Shown: positions 53,589 through 64,000 of the stretch, one piece after another
Numbering within the stretch: position 1 is the stretch's first letter
How the letters are laid out: each line of letters starts with the position of its first letter
Assembly: GCF_003315175.1 (NCBI RefSeq)
Contig: NZ_QNRQ01000008.1
Location: 79,868-143,867 of the forward strand
Direction: 5' to 3'
DNA from: Eoetvoesiella caeni
Lineage (GTDB): Bacteria; Pseudomonadota; Gammaproteobacteria; Burkholderiales; Burkholderiaceae_B
Length of the DNA stretch: 64,000 nt
Notes under the pieces: model-generated
Database searches by the model: none
The model's input: the letters and a program-made list of their open reading frames with translations, nothing else
Told to the model about the DNA's origin: nothing
Program-made: the position numbers and the translations under genes

Positions 53589-56468
53589 ATGTTGCGCGAA
53601 TCGCATTCTTATTCCGATTTCGTCTTTCGCCATATTGGGCCTGCCGCGCCCGAGCAGGAAAAAATGCTGGCTGCCATTGGCGCGGACAGCCTGCAGGATT
53701 TGATACGCGAGGTCGTGCCGGCCAGCATCTTTAAAACGGAAGCGCTGAACCTGCCGCAGTCGCGCAGCGAGGCCAGCGTACTGGCCGAGCTAAAGCAGAT
53801 AGCGGGGCGCAACCGCGTGTTTCGAAATTATATTGGGCAGGGCTATTACGGCACGCATGTTCCCAATGTCATTTTGCGCAACATTCTTGAAAACCCGGCC
53901 TGGTATACCGCGTATACGCCCTACCAGCCCGAAATCTCGCAGGGCCGCCTCGAGGCGCTGCTTAATTTCCAGACCATGGTGGCCGACCTGACGGCGTTGG
54001 ACATTGCCAATGCCTCGCTGCTTGACGAAGCCACCGCCGCGGCCGAAGCCATGAGCCTTGCGCGGCGAGGCTCGCGGTCCAAAAGCCGGGTGTTCTTCGC
54101 TTCAATCCATTGCCATCCGCAAACCCTGCACGTCCTGCAGACGCGCGCGGCGGGACTGGATATCGATGTGGTGGTGGGCGACGAGGCGCAAGGCCTGCCC
54201 CCATGCTTCGGCGTGCTGCTGCAATATCCGCACAGCCTGGGCCAGGTGGCCGACTACCATGCGCTGGCCGCTGCCGCCCATGGCCAGGATACCGTGGTGG
54301 CGGTAGCCACCGATTTGCTGGCTTTGGCCGTGCTTGCACCGCCGGGCGAATGGGGAGCGGATATCGCCATCGGGTCGGCCCAGCGTTTTGGCGTGCCCTT
54401 GGGATTCGGCGGCCCGCATGCGGGCTTCATGGCGTGCAAAGACGCGTTCAAGCGCAATATGCCGGGCCGGCTGGTCGGCGTTTCCAAAGACAGCCAGGGC
54501 CAGCCCGCCATGCGCCTGGCGCTGCAAACGCGCGAACAACACATACGGCGCGAAAAGGCCACATCCAATATTTGCACCGCCCAGGCCCTGCTGGCCATCA
54601 TGGCCGGCATGTATGCCGTCTGGCACGGGCCGGCCGGCATCCGGCGCATGGCGCAGCGCGTGGCCCGGCATACGGCCTTCTTGCGCGACTCGCTGCAGGC
54701 ATTGGGCGTGCCGTGCGTCAACGACGGATTCTTCGATACCTTGCTGCTGGAAACCGGCACGCATACGCCGGCCATTGTGCGCGCGGCACAGGCGGCATCC
54801 ATCAATTTGCGTCAGGTGGCCACTGACCGCCTTGCCGTTTCGCTGGACGAAACAGTCGATGCGCAAGACCTGAACGACATACTGCACGTGTTTGCGCAGG
54901 CCCTGGGCAAAACTTTGCCCGAAGCAGGCGCCACGACCGGCCAGCAGACCGGCATTCCCGTTCAATTGCAACGCCAATCCGCCATTTTGCAGCACCCTGT
55001 GTTTTCGCGCATTCAGTCCGAAACCGATATGCTGCGCTATATGCGCCGCCTGTCCGACAAAGACCTGGCGCTGGACCGCAGCATGATTCCGCTGGGTTCA
55101 TGCACCATGAAGCTGAATGCCACGGCCGAGATGATTCCCATTACCTGGCCCGAGTTTGCCGACTTGCATCCATACGCGCCGGCCGACCAAAGCCAGGGCT
55201 ATCAAGAGCTTATCGGCCGCTTGGCCGCGGCCTTGTGCGAAATTACCGGCTATGCGGGCGTAAGCCTGCAGCCCAACTCGGGCGCCCAGGGCGAATACGC
55301 CGGCTTGCTGGCCATCCAGGCCTATCATCGCGCCAATGGACAGGCCCAGCGCAATGCCTGCCTGATACCGGCGTCGGCGCACGGCACCAATCCCGCTTCG
55401 GCCCAGTTGGCCGGCATGGACGTTGTCGTGGTGGCTTCCGACAGCCATGGCAATGTCGATGTGGCCGACCTCAAGCTCAAGATCGCGCAGGTGGGCGACC
55501 GCCTGGCGGCCTTGATGATCACCTATCCGTCCACGCATGGCGTATTCGAAACGGCCATTACAGAAATCTGCGCCCTGGTGTACGAGGCCGGAGGGCAGGT
55601 ATATCTGGACGGGGCCAACATGAATGCCATGGTGGGCCTGGCCCAACCCGGCCTGTTCGGTTCAGACGTTTCCCACTTGAACTTGCACAAAACGTTTTGC
55701 ATTCCGCATGGCGGCGGGGGCCCGGGCGTCGGCCCCGTTGCCGTGCGCGAGCACCTGGTGCCGTTCTTGCCGGGCATCCTGAACGACAGGGGCGAGCTGC
55801 CGGCCGGCGCCGGCGGCGTTGTTGCCGCGGCGCCTTACGGTTCGGCCGGCATCTTGCCGATTTCATACGTCTATATCGCCCTGATGGGCGCGGACGGCTT
55901 GCGCCGGGCCTCCGAGGTTGCCATTCTTAACGCCAACTATATTGCCGCGCGCCTTGCCGGGCACTACCCGGTTCTATATGCCGGGCCCAAAGGCCGTGTG
56001 GCGCACGAGTGCATTCTGGATATCCGCGCCATCAAAGACAGCTGCGGCATATCGAACGAAGACATTGCCAAGCGGCTGGTCGATTACGGCTTCCATGCGC
56101 CCACCATGAGCTTTCCGGTGGCCGGGACGCTGATGGTCGAGCCCACCGAGTCCGAGGGGCTGGCCGAGCTGGACCGCTTTGTCGATGCGATGATCGCCAT
56201 CCGCGGTGAAATCGCGCAGATTGAAAGCGGCGAAAGGGACAAACTGGACAACGTCCTGACAAATGCCCCTCATACGGCGCAGATGCTGATGGTGTCGCAG
56301 TGGGAACACGGCTATAGCCGCGAAGAGGCAGCCTACCCCCTAAGCAGCTTGCGCCACGATAAGTACTGGCCGCCCGTAGCCCGCGTAGATAACGTCTATG
56401 GGGACCGCAACTTGGTCTGCTCTTGTCCGCCCATGGAAGACTATATGAATAGTGCTGTCAGCGCTTGA
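53589..56468 (+). CDS. gcvP: Glycine dehydrogenase (decarboxylating), P protein
   Basis: A single-chain P protein of 959 residues with two PLP-dependent-transferase-like halves. The PLP Lys is near residue 701 in [17 protein letters not shown]. The N-terminal half begins [17 protein letters not shown]. It decarboxylates glycine and loads the aminomethyl group on GcvH. ATG 53589 is chosen; an upstream TTG is a poor alternative. Last gene of the gcv operon. Confidence 0.97.
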   Translation: MLRESHSYSDFVFRHIGPAAPEQEKMLAAIGADSLQDLIREVVPASIFKTEALNLPQSRSEASVLAELKQIAGRNRVFRNYIGQGYYGTHVPNVILRNILENPAWYTAYTPYQPEISQGRLEALLNFQTMVADLTALDIANASLLDEATAAAEAMSLARRGSRSKSRVFFASIHCHPQTLHVLQTRAAGLDIDVVVGDEAQGLPPCFGVLLQYPHSLGQVADYHALAAAAHGQDTVVAVATDLLALAVLAPPGEWGADIAIGSAQRFGVPLGFGGPHAGFMACKDAFKRNMPGRLVGVSKDSQGQPAMRLALQTREQHIRREKATSNICTAQALLAIMAGMYAVWHGPAGIRRMAQRVARHTAFLRDSLQALGVPCVNDGFFDTLLLETGTHTPAIVRAAQAASINLRQVATDRLAVSLDETVDAQDLNDILHVFAQALGKTLPEAGATTGQQTGIPVQLQRQSAILQHPVFSRIQSETDMLRYMRRLSDKDLALDRSMIPLGSCTMKLNATAEMIPITWPEFADLHPYAPADQSQGYQELIGRLAAALCEITGYAGVSLQPNSGAQGEYAGLLAIQAYHRANGQAQRNACLIPASAHGTNPASAQLAGMDVVVVASDSHGNVDVADLKLKIAQVGDRLAALMITYPSTHGVFETAITEICALVYEAGGQVYLDGANMNAMVGLAQPGLFGSDVSHLNLHKTFCIPHGGGGPGVGPVAVREHLVPFLPGILNDRGELPAGAGGVVAAAPYGSAGILPISYVYIALMGADGLRRASEVAILNANYIAARLAGHYPVLYAGPKGRVAHECILDIRAIKDSCGISNEDIAKRLVDYGFHAPTMSFPVAGTLMVEPTESEGLAELDRFVDAMIAIRGEIAQIESGERDKLDNVLTNAPHTAQMLMVSQWEHGYSREEAAYPLSSLRHDKYWPPVARVDNVYGDRNLVCSCPPMEDYMNSAVSA

Positions 56469-56543
56469 CGGATTGCTGTCAAGGACCGGCGCTTGCATGA
56501 CCTCTGGAAATATCGCAGCTTTTGCGTCAGTTCCTGTAAACAT

Positions 56544-56583
56544 GGCGGTCTGCGCATCGGCAAGCGTCGGTGAGCAGACCGCC
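56544..56583. terminator. Bidirectional hairpin between gcvP and the aminotransferase gene
   Basis: Perfect 10-bp stem GGCGGTCTGC/GCAGACCGCC with a 20-base loop, located between two convergent genes. T runs on either side are short, so termination strength is uncertain. Confidence 0.6.
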
Positions 56584-56589
56584 TTTGCA

Positions 56590-57915
56590 TCAATCCAGCT
56601 TTTCCAGCACCGACTTGATGGTGGCAAAGAGCCGGTCTATTTGTTCGTCTTCGACGATAAGCGGGGGCGAAACGGCGATGGTGTCGCCGGTATAGCGTAA
56701 AAGAACGCCCTGGTCGAAGCATGCCTGGAAGGCTTCTTCAGTGCGGGTTCCGGGGGCTCCGGGCCTTGCGGCCAGTTCTATGCCCGCCACCAGTCCCAGA
56801 TTGCGAACGTCCACCACATGGCGCACGCCATTGAGTTTGTGCGCGGCCGCTTCGAGCTTGGGCGCCATTGCACTGGCGCGCGCAAACAGTTTTTCACGTT
56901 CGTAGATTTCCAGGGTGGCCAGTACGGCAGCCATGGCCAAGGGGTGGCCCGAATAGGTGTAGCCGTGGAACAGCTCGATGCCGCCGGCGGCTGAGTTCAT
57001 GATGCCGTCGTGGATTTCGCGCCGTATGGCGACCGCCCCGCAGGGCACGCTGGCATTGCTGATGCCTTTGGCCAGGGTGATAAGGTCGGGTACAACGCCG
57101 AAGAAGTCGCTGGCCGTGGCTGCGCCCAGGCGTCCGAAGGCCGTGATGACTTCGTCGAAGATCAACAAAATGCCGTGCTTTTCGGTGATGGCTCGCAGTT
57201 TTTCCAGATAGCCCTTGGGCGGCAGCAGCACGCCGGCCGAACCGGCCATGGGTTCGACGATGACGGCGGCGATGGTCGAGGCGTCGTGCAGGGCGATCAG
57301 CTGTTCGAGTTCGTCGGCCAAGTGCGCGCCCCAGGCCGGCTGGCCCCGGCTGAACGCATTGTGTTCCAGGCTGTGCGTATGCGAAAGATGGTCGACGGCC
57401 GGCAGCAGGGCGCCCGAAAACGCCTTGCGGTTGGGCGTAATGCCGCCCACCGATATGCCGCCAAAGCCTACGCCGTGATAGCCGCGCTGGCGGCCGATGA
57501 AGCGCGTGCGCGAGCCTTCGCCGAGCGAGCGGTGGTAGGCCAGGGCGATTTTCAGCGCAGTGTCGACCGATTCCGAGCCCGAATTCGTGAAGAATATGCG
57601 ATCCAGGCCCGCCGGCATGATTTTGGCAACTGCCGCTGCGGCTTCGAAGGCGCCCGCATGGCCCATTTGAAAACCCGGGGCATAGTCCAGGGTGCTGGTC
57701 TGGCGCGTGATGGCGTCGATGATTTCCTGGCGGCCGTGTCCCGCATTGACACACCATAGCCCCGAAGTGCTGTCCAGTATTCGCCGGCCGTTGATGTCGG
57801 TGTAATACATGCCTTTGGCGCTGGCCAGCAGGCGCGGGCGCTGCTTGAACTGCCGGTTGGCCGTAAACGGCATCCAAAGGTTGGAAAGGTCGGGAATGCT
57901 GGCGTTGTCGTTCAT
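56590..57915 (-). CDS. Class III omega-amino acid-pyruvate aminotransferase
   Basis: A 441-residue PLP aminotransferase. Characteristic are NLWMPFTANRQFKQ, FFTNSGSESVDTALK, LLIFDEVITAFGR and the PLP Lys in DLITLAKGIS. The NLWMPFT start is typical of beta-alanine/omega-amino acid:pyruvate transaminases. ATG 57915 is chosen as the conserved N-terminus. It lies 28 bases after folA on the same strand, perhaps in one operon. The exact amine donor is not fixed by sequence. Confidence 0.9.
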   Translation of the reverse strand: MNDNASIPDLSNLWMPFTANRQFKQRPRLLASAKGMYYTDINGRRILDSTSGLWCVNAGHGRQEIIDAITRQTSTLDYAPGFQMGHAGAFEAAAAVAKIMPAGLDRIFFTNSGSESVDTALKIALAYHRSLGEGSRTRFIGRQRGYHGVGFGGISVGGITPNRKAFSGALLPAVDHLSHTHSLEHNAFSRGQPAWGAHLADELEQLIALHDASTIAAVIVEPMAGSAGVLLPPKGYLEKLRAITEKHGILLIFDEVITAFGRLGAATASDFFGVVPDLITLAKGISNASVPCGAVAIRREIHDGIMNSAAGGIELFHGYTYSGHPLAMAAVLATLEIYEREKLFARASAMAPKLEAAAHKLNGVRHVVDVRNLGLVAGIELAARPGAPGTRTEEAFQACFDQGVLLRYTGDTIAVSPPLIVEDEQIDRLFATIKSVLEKLD

Positions 57916-57943
57916 GCTGGCCCTTTTGATGCAAAAGACATGA

Positions 57944-58438
57944 TCATGGTTTTTTACGGCGATACACCACGAAGTCGAACCTGTAGCCGTTTTCGTCGGG
58001 CTGCGCCAGCCTTTCGGCCTCTTCCCATTCGGATTGCGGCAAGGGCGGGAAAAACACGTCGCCTTCGACTTGAGCATGGACTTCAGTGGCGACGATCTCA
58101 TCGGCCAGGGGAAGCGCCTGTTCGAAAATTTGCGCGCCGCCGATAATGCAGGCCGTGCCGCCGGGAGGGCAGCTTGCCAGCGCAGCGTTTAGCGAGCTGA
58201 ACACCGTTGCGCCTTGCGCACTAAATTCCGGGTCGCGGCTGATCACCAGGTTGGGCCGGCCGGGCAGGGGGCGGCCCAGGGATTCCCAGGTTTTACGTCC
58301 CATGATAATGGGCTGGCCCATGGTGTTGCGCTTGAAGTGGGCCAGGTCGCTGGGCAGGCGCCAGGGCAGCGCGTTGTCGCGGCCTATGACGCGGTTGTCG
58401 GAATAGGCTACGACGAACTTGATGCGAACTTGGGTCAT
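57944..58438 (-). CDS. folA: Dihydrofolate reductase
   Basis: A 164-residue DHFR with NRVIGRDNALPWRLPSDLAHFK, GRKTWESLG and the NADPH-binding ACIIGGAQIFEQAL. It regenerates tetrahydrofolate consumed by ThyA. It follows thyA by nine bases. Confidence 0.96.
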   Translation of the reverse strand: MTQVRIKFVVAYSDNRVIGRDNALPWRLPSDLAHFKRNTMGQPIIMGRKTWESLGRPLPGRPNLVISRDPEFSAQGATVFSSLNAALASCPPGGTACIIGGAQIFEQALPLADEIVATEVHAQVEGDVFFPPLPQSEWEEAERLAQPDENGYRFDFVVYRRKKP

Positions 58439-58447
58439 GAGCAGCCC

Positions 58448-59242
58448 TTAAACCGCCACGGGCGCTTTGATGTGCGGATGCGGATCGTAGTCGGTGATTT
58501 CGAAGTCTTCGTATTCGTAATCGAAGAGGCTGGCCGGCTTGCGCTTGATATGCAGTTTGGGATAGGGGCGCGGTTCGCGCGACAGCTGCAATTGGACCTG
58601 GTCGAAGTGGTTGCTGTAAAGATGGCAGTCGCCGCCCGTCCAGATGAAGTCGCCGACGTCAAGATTGCACTGTTGCGCAACCATGTGCGTCAGTAGGGCG
58701 TAGCTGGCAATATTGAACGGCACGCCCAGGAAAATATCGGCGCTGCGCTGGTACAACTGGCAGGACAACTTGCCGTCGGCAACATAGAACTGGAAAAAGG
58801 CGTGGCAGGGCGGTAGCGCCATATTGGGAATGTCGCTGACATTCCAGGCCGAAACAATAAGCCGGCGCGAGTCGGGATTGCTGCGAATCTGTTCCAGAAC
58901 CTGCGAGATCTGGTCGATGTTGTTGCCGCTGGGCGTGGGCCACGAGCGCCATTGCACCCCATATACGGGCCCCAGGTTGCCTTGTTCGTCGGCCCATTCA
59001 TTCCAGATGCTGACGCCGCGTTCTTGTAGCCACTGTACATTGGAGTCGCCGCGCAAAAACCACAGCAGTTCTATGAAGATGCTTTTGGTGTGCAGCTTTT
59101 TGGTGGTGACAAGCGGGAAGCCTTCTGCAAGATTGAAACGCATTTGATGGCCGAATATCGACCTCGTGCCCGTGCCGGTGCGGTCGGTCTTGGTTTGGCC
59201 GTGCTCAAAGACGTGGCGCATGAAGTCTTCGTATTGGTGCAT
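58448..59242 (-). CDS. thyA: Thymidylate synthase
   Basis: A 264-residue enzyme, exactly the common ThyA length. Catalytic Cys146 lies in [26 protein letters not shown] and GDCHLYSNH are also present. ATG 59242 is chosen because the upstream in-frame extension has no family similarity. It methylates dUMP to dTMP. Confidence 0.97.
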   Translation of the reverse strand: MHQYEDFMRHVFEHGQTKTDRTGTGTRSIFGHQMRFNLAEGFPLVTTKKLHTKSIFIELLWFLRGDSNVQWLQERGVSIWNEWADEQGNLGPVYGVQWRSWPTPSGNNIDQISQVLEQIRSNPDSRRLIVSAWNVSDIPNMALPPCHAFFQFYVADGKLSCQLYQRSADIFLGVPFNIASYALLTHMVAQQCNLDVGDFIWTGGDCHLYSNHFDQVQLQLSREPRPYPKLHIKRKPASLFDYEYEDFEITDYDPHPHIKAPVAV

Positions 59243-59264
59243 AAGTATTACCGGGCGTCGTAGG

Positions 59265-59702
59265 TTAGGGGGCGGGTGCTTGTGTGTCGACAATCGAAAC
59301 CGCATGGGTGATTTCGGCTGTCTTGCCAAGCATGGCGGTGGCCGAGCAGTATTTTTCGTGGGAAAGCTGTACTGCGCGTTCGACCGCGGCGGTGGGCAGG
59401 CTGGCTCCGGTCACGAGAAATGCAAAATGGATCTTGGTGAATACCTTGGGGTCGGTCTCGGCGCGTTCGGCGGTCAGTTTAACCCGGCAACCGCTTACTT
59501 TGTGGCGGCCGCGCTTCAGGATAAGGACGACGTCGTAGGCTGCGCACCCGCCCGCACCGGTCAGCATCATTTCCATGGGGCGGGGGGCCTGGTTGTGGCC
59601 GCCGCCGTCGGGTGCCCCGTCCATGGCGGTAATGTGCCCGCTGCCCGTGCGTGCGACGAACAGCATGCCGTCGGGGCCGCCCCAGTCAATAGTGCATTCC
59701 AT
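59265..59702 (-). CDS. OsmC-family protein
   Basis: A 145-residue OsmC/Ohr-type protein with [18 protein letters not shown] (peroxidatic Cys region) and a second Cys in [14 protein letters not shown]. These are thiol peroxidases or close relatives; the YhfA-type sequence style suggests a poorly characterised subgroup. ATG 59702 has GAGG nearby upstream and lies before thyA by 22 bases. Confidence 0.88.
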   Translation of the reverse strand: MECTIDWGGPDGMLFVARTGSGHITAMDGAPDGGGHNQAPRPMEMMLTGAGGCAAYDVVLILKRGRHKVSGCRVKLTAERAETDPKVFTKIHFAFLVTGASLPTAAVERAVQLSHEKYCSATAMLGKTAEITHAVSIVDTQAPAP

Positions 59703-59953
59703 TTGATCAACCTCGTTGCGTAATCGTAAAAGTATTGAAAGGGTAATGATTACCGATCCACATTCAAACTGCAATCTACCGGCGTGCCGGATTTTTTATA
59801 TTATTGAGCCGGGGGTCGCTGAAGGAATTGCCCGCAGCCGGCTTTGCGAACCGCTGTTTGCCGCCTGGCGCGTTCAGATCCCCGGGGCAAGACGGGACTG
59901 TGTCCGTTGTTGCCGGTATTTGAATTTTAACTTGCGGTTTTGCCGGGGGACTC

Positions 59954-60634
59954 ATGCGCGAACACCTTCATACTTCACAGCAACCTGGCTTTGCCAGGCG
60001 CCAAGGCCGGTTGGACGCGCTGCTTGGCGAAGTGGGTACGGCGCTTACCGTGCTTAGCGGAGCTGCCCACGCCGGCCGCCCCAACCCCGGCGGCAAGGCC
60101 GGCCCAGGGCCGCAGGCCATGCCTGCCGCCGAACAAAAGCACTCCGCCGGTTTGATGCGTGTCAACCATGTCGGCGAAATTTGCGCTCAGGCTTTGTATC
60201 GCGGGCAGGCCGTGCTGTGCCGCGACGAAAAGGCCAGGCAGGTCTTCAGGGATGCCGCCGCCGAAGAAGTCGATCATCTGGTTTGGTGCAACCAGCGCCT
60301 GCGCGAACTGCAAAGCCGGCCCAGCTATCTGAATCCGCTTTGGTATGGCGGCTCGTTCGCCCTGGGCTTGCTGGCCGGGCTTGGCGGCACTTCCCGAAAC
60401 CTGGGCTTCATGGCCGAAACCGAGGCCCAGGTCGAACGCCACCTGGAGTCTCATTTGAAGGACTTGCCCGCAGGGGACGAGCGCTCCAGGCGTATTGTCG
60501 AGCAAATGCGCGACGACGAGGCGCGCCACAGGGATACCGCCCAGGCCAGCGGGGGACAGGTTTTGCCGCGTCCGGTCAAGTTCGCCATGCGCTGCATGTC
60601 CAAAGTCATGACCACGACCGCTTACCGGATCTAA
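59954..60634 (+). CDS. coq7: Ubiquinone biosynthesis di-iron hydroxylase Coq7
   Basis: A 226-residue di-iron protein. Iron-ligand motifs are [34 protein letters not shown] and [12 protein letters not shown]. The membrane-associating hydrophobic stretch [16 protein letters not shown] is also present. It performs the late C-6 hydroxylation of the quinone ring (demethoxyubiquinone to demethylubiquinone). It is transcribed divergently from the OsmC gene. Confidence 0.94.
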   Translation: MREHLHTSQQPGFARRQGRLDALLGEVGTALTVLSGAAHAGRPNPGGKAGPGPQAMPAAEQKHSAGLMRVNHVGEICAQALYRGQAVLCRDEKARQVFRDAAAEEVDHLVWCNQRLRELQSRPSYLNPLWYGGSFALGLLAGLGGTSRNLGFMAETEAQVERHLESHLKDLPAGDERSRRIVEQMRDDEARHRDTAQASGGQVLPRPVKFAMRCMSKVMTTTAYRI

Positions 60635-60854
60635 TAGGGCCGAAGCGCGAACGAAATCGTGGCGTGGATGAAAAGTCGACTCAGGGTTTATACGGCAGGG
60701 TTAACGCCAAAGCGGCATTAAGTATCAAAACGAAACAATCGTGAAGATATTTTTCAAATCGCGGGTTTTTACTAGTGTTTAGCTCTTGCCTTCTTAGGGG
60801 AATGCTGCATAAATGCAACAATTTGCCGGTTTGAGCATAAATCCAAAATAATTC
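60635..60854. other. Gene-free spacer after coq7
   Basis: AT content rises from about 60.75 kb. No terminator with a T tract, no convincing open frame and no repeat was found before the promoter of the candidate small RNA. Confidence 0.4.
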
Positions 60855-60883
60855 TTGCAATGCAGCAAGTGCTTCTATACAAT
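60855..60883 (+). promoter_or_regulatory. Sigma-70-type promoter of the candidate small RNA
   Basis: TTGCAA (60855-60860), 17-base spacer, TACAAT (60878-60883). This is close to consensus spacing and would start a transcript near 60890. Confidence 0.6.
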
Positions 60884-60889
60884 TTAGTT

Positions 60890-61041
60890 ATCGGATGTCG
60901 AAACGTGATTGCAGAGGGAAAACCCCCGGTCACGCGGTCTCAAGCTTAACGCTTTAGCAGCCCGGCATGCCAAGGTTGTCTCCTCCACCCTCCTCCTTTG
61001 GTGGATTTAACCCGAGATCTTTTGATCTCGGGTTTTTTTTT
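60890..61041 (+). ncRNA. Candidate small RNA with two CTCCTCC anti-Shine-Dalgarno motifs
   Basis: About 150 bases between a good promoter and a strong terminator, with no convincing gene. Near the 3' end CTCCTCC occurs twice (60980-60986 and 60990-60996). The second copy is the loop of a hairpin with stem TCCACC (60984-60989)/GGTGGA (61000-61005) and loop CTCCTCCTTT, which resembles the 3' end of 16S rRNA. RNAs with CCUCCUCCC loops are known in alphaproteobacteria (CcsR/cuckoo RNAs). A tiny frame from ATG 60895 (20 codons) without ribosome-binding site might be leaderless but is weak. Confidence 0.65.
61011..61041 (+). terminator. Strong Rho-independent terminator
   Basis: Nine-bp perfect stem CCCGAGATC/GATCTCGGG, loop TTTT, then nine T. 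It ends the candidate small RNA. Confidence 0.95.
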
Positions 61042-61174
61042 GCCTTTTTCGCCGACTATGGGCTGCTTTTCCAGGGAGATCCGTATTATCTGGAGTAATA
61101 TTTTTAGTTGCATCTTTTTCCGAGCATGAAGGTGTGCTGTTACATATACGGCCGATAATGATGTCTGATCAATT

Positions 61175-62326
61175 GTGGATGGGGGTTATGTGGCTTCGCC
61201 AGTGACCTGGGACTCTTTAACCTGGATTTATATTTGCGTCGTGGCGTTTACCGTCGGCGGCCTTATTGTTGCGTCCGAACGTTGGCATGGATCTTTTACG
61301 GGCGACTCCGACCTGCACAAGCCCCAGGCTTCGCATTCGCGCGCAACGCCGCGTGTCGGCGGCCTGGCGGTTGTGGCGGGCAGCCTGGCCGGCCTGCTGG
61401 TGCTGGGGCCGCGCAACATGACGCTGACCTGGCTGTGGCCGGTGCTGTTCATTGCGGCCATGCCGGTTTTTGTTGCCGGCCTGCTGGAAGACATTACCAA
61501 GGACGTGGGCTCGGGCAAGCGCTTGCTGGCGGCTTTCGTTTCCGCGGCCATTGCATGGTGGCTGCTGGGCGGCGTTTCGCGGGTGGGGTTCAGCGGTTTC
61601 GATTGGCTGCTTTCATTCTGGCCGGTATCGCTGCTTTTCACTGTGGTTGCGGTGGGCGGGTGCACGCATGCGCTCAATATTGTGGACGGCATGAACGGCC
61701 TGGCCGGTATGGTCGCCACGCTTATGGCGGCCTCGATAGCCTTGGTTGCGCTGCAGGTGCAGGACTACCCCATTTTCTTGATTGCTACGGCGCTGGCCGC
61801 GGCCACGCTGGGTTTTCTGGTGTGGAATTTTCCGTTCGGCCGTGTGTTCCTGGGTGACGGCGGGGCCTATTTCCTGGGCTTCATGCTGGCCGAACTGGCC
61901 GTCTTGCTGGTTATTCGCAATCCCGGCGTTTCGCCTTTCTATGCGTTGGCCGTGCTTTTCTATCCGGTTTTCGAGACGCTGTTTTCCATTTGGCGCCGCC
62001 GCTTCAAGCGGGGCACGCCCATCGACCAGCCCGATGCCCTGCATTTGCATCAATTGGTGTTCCGGCGGCTTGTGCGTGTCACGTTCAGCCGCGACAGCCG
62101 CCATGCCGTGCCGGCGCTGTGCAATGCCATGGCGTCTCCGTATTTGTGGCTGCTGACATTGGTGGGCTTGGTGCCCGCCACGATCTGGTGGGACAACGCG
62201 TGGGCGCTATGCGCCAGCCTGGTGGCGTTTGCCTCGGTTTATATCTGGCTATATTCTAGGCTGGTGTCCTGGCGCCGCCCGTCCTGGCTGTTGTTGCCTT
62301 CGCTGGGGCGCCGGCGCGACAAATAG
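61175..62326 (+). CDS. WecA/MraY-like polyprenyl-phosphate glycosyl-1-phosphate transferase
   Basis: A 383-residue multi-spanning membrane enzyme. It has the family's [30 protein letters not shown] and [16 protein letters not shown] motifs and the WecA-type [10 protein letters not shown] cytoplasmic loop. It transfers a sugar-1-phosphate (commonly GlcNAc-1-P or a related sugar) to undecaprenyl phosphate, starting O-antigen or capsule repeat synthesis. Starts at GTG: 61175, or 61190 just behind GGGGG. It is followed by tviB 82 bases later. Confidence 0.9.
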   Translation: MDGGYVASPVTWDSLTWIYICVVAFTVGGLIVASERWHGSFTGDSDLHKPQASHSRATPRVGGLAVVAGSLAGLLVLGPRNMTLTWLWPVLFIAAMPVFVAGLLEDITKDVGSGKRLLAAFVSAAIAWWLLGGVSRVGFSGFDWLLSFWPVSLLFTVVAVGGCTHALNIVDGMNGLAGMVATLMAASIALVALQVQDYPIFLIATALAAATLGFLVWNFPFGRVFLGDGGAYFLGFMLAELAVLLVIRNPGVSPFYALAVLFYPVFETLFSIWRRRFKRGTPIDQPDALHLHQLVFRRLVRVTFSRDSRHAVPALCNAMASPYLWLLTLVGLVPATIWWDNAWALCASLVAFASVYIWLYSRLVSWRRPSWLLLPSLGRRRDK

Positions 62327-62408
62327 CCCGGCGCGATTCCAGCGGTTTATGCAAGTTTTTTTTTCGTGTTCTGATTCTTATACTAGCGCGCAGCGTAGGA
62401 GATTCAAG

Positions 62409-64000
<1,592 letters not shown>

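Noticed and set aside
60890-61041. tmRNA or 6S RNA
   Set aside because: No CCA end, no tRNA-like arms or tag frame, and no long central bubble typical of 6S RNA.

Overview
The window is a high-GC chromosomal segment of a betaproteobacterium, most likely of the Alcaligenaceae (Bordetella/Achromobacter/Pusillimonas relatives). That placement is inferred from gene content and order (tamA-tamB, dcd-decarboxylase, a gcvTHP operon behind a tandem glycine riboswitch, coq7, a Vi-type polysaccharide locus). No rRNA or tRNA gene is visible to confirm it.

Layout. (1) 1-13.9 kb: the 3' part of a giant Ig-like repeat surface adhesin, broken into two frames at a C8 tract, then a compact type I secretion operon (TolC-like, C39-like ABC exporter, HlyD-like adaptor) and a small BamE-like protein. 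(2) 13.9-16.2 kb: a scarred region with a DyP peroxidase that lost an internal segment, about 700 bases without genes, and a HipA-type kinase missing its N-terminal part. (3) 16.2-21.1 kb, minus strand: a multicopper oxidase behind an RCC1 beta-propeller gene, and a double-PAS hybrid histidine kinase. (4) 21.2-37.3 kb: an aromatic catabolism island. It carries a complete homoprotocatechuate meta-cleavage pathway (hpaG1-hpaG2-hpaE-hpaD-hpaF-hpaH-hpaI-gabD), the divergent hpaR-hpaA regulators and the hpaBC 4-hydroxyphenylacetate 3-monooxygenase. Next to these are two VanA-like Rieske oxygenases, a LuxR-type regulator and an orphan periplasmic binding protein. (5) 37.3-51.5 kb: housekeeping genes (CDF transporter, metG, mrp, tamA-tamB, dcd, basic amino acid decarboxylase, BaiN-type flavoprotein). 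(6) 51.5-60.6 kb: tandem glycine riboswitch and gcvT-gcvH-gcvP, a class III aminotransferase, folA-thyA, an OsmC protein and coq7. (7) 60.9-64.0 kb: a candidate small RNA displaying two CTCCTCC anti-Shine-Dalgarno motifs, then the start of a surface polysaccharide locus (WecA-like transferase, tviB, partial tviC).

How the parts work together. In region 4, HpaBC would make homoprotocatechuate from 4-hydroxyphenylacetate. HpaD, HpaE, HpaG, HpaF, HpaH and HpaI would break it down to pyruvate and succinic semialdehyde, and the GabD-like enzyme would feed succinate to the TCA cycle. A 12-bp palindrome, CTAATATATTAG, lies in the hpaG/hpaR divergent promoter, upstream of the orphan binding protein and (one mismatch) upstream of the first Rieske gene. 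This suggests that all three units belong to one HpaR-type regulon, with the Rieske pair perhaps feeding a methoxylated substrate such as homovanillate into the same pathway.

The most interesting leads are the shared operator and Rieske/LuxR branch, the CTCCTCC small RNA, and the slippable homopolymers in the giant adhesin.
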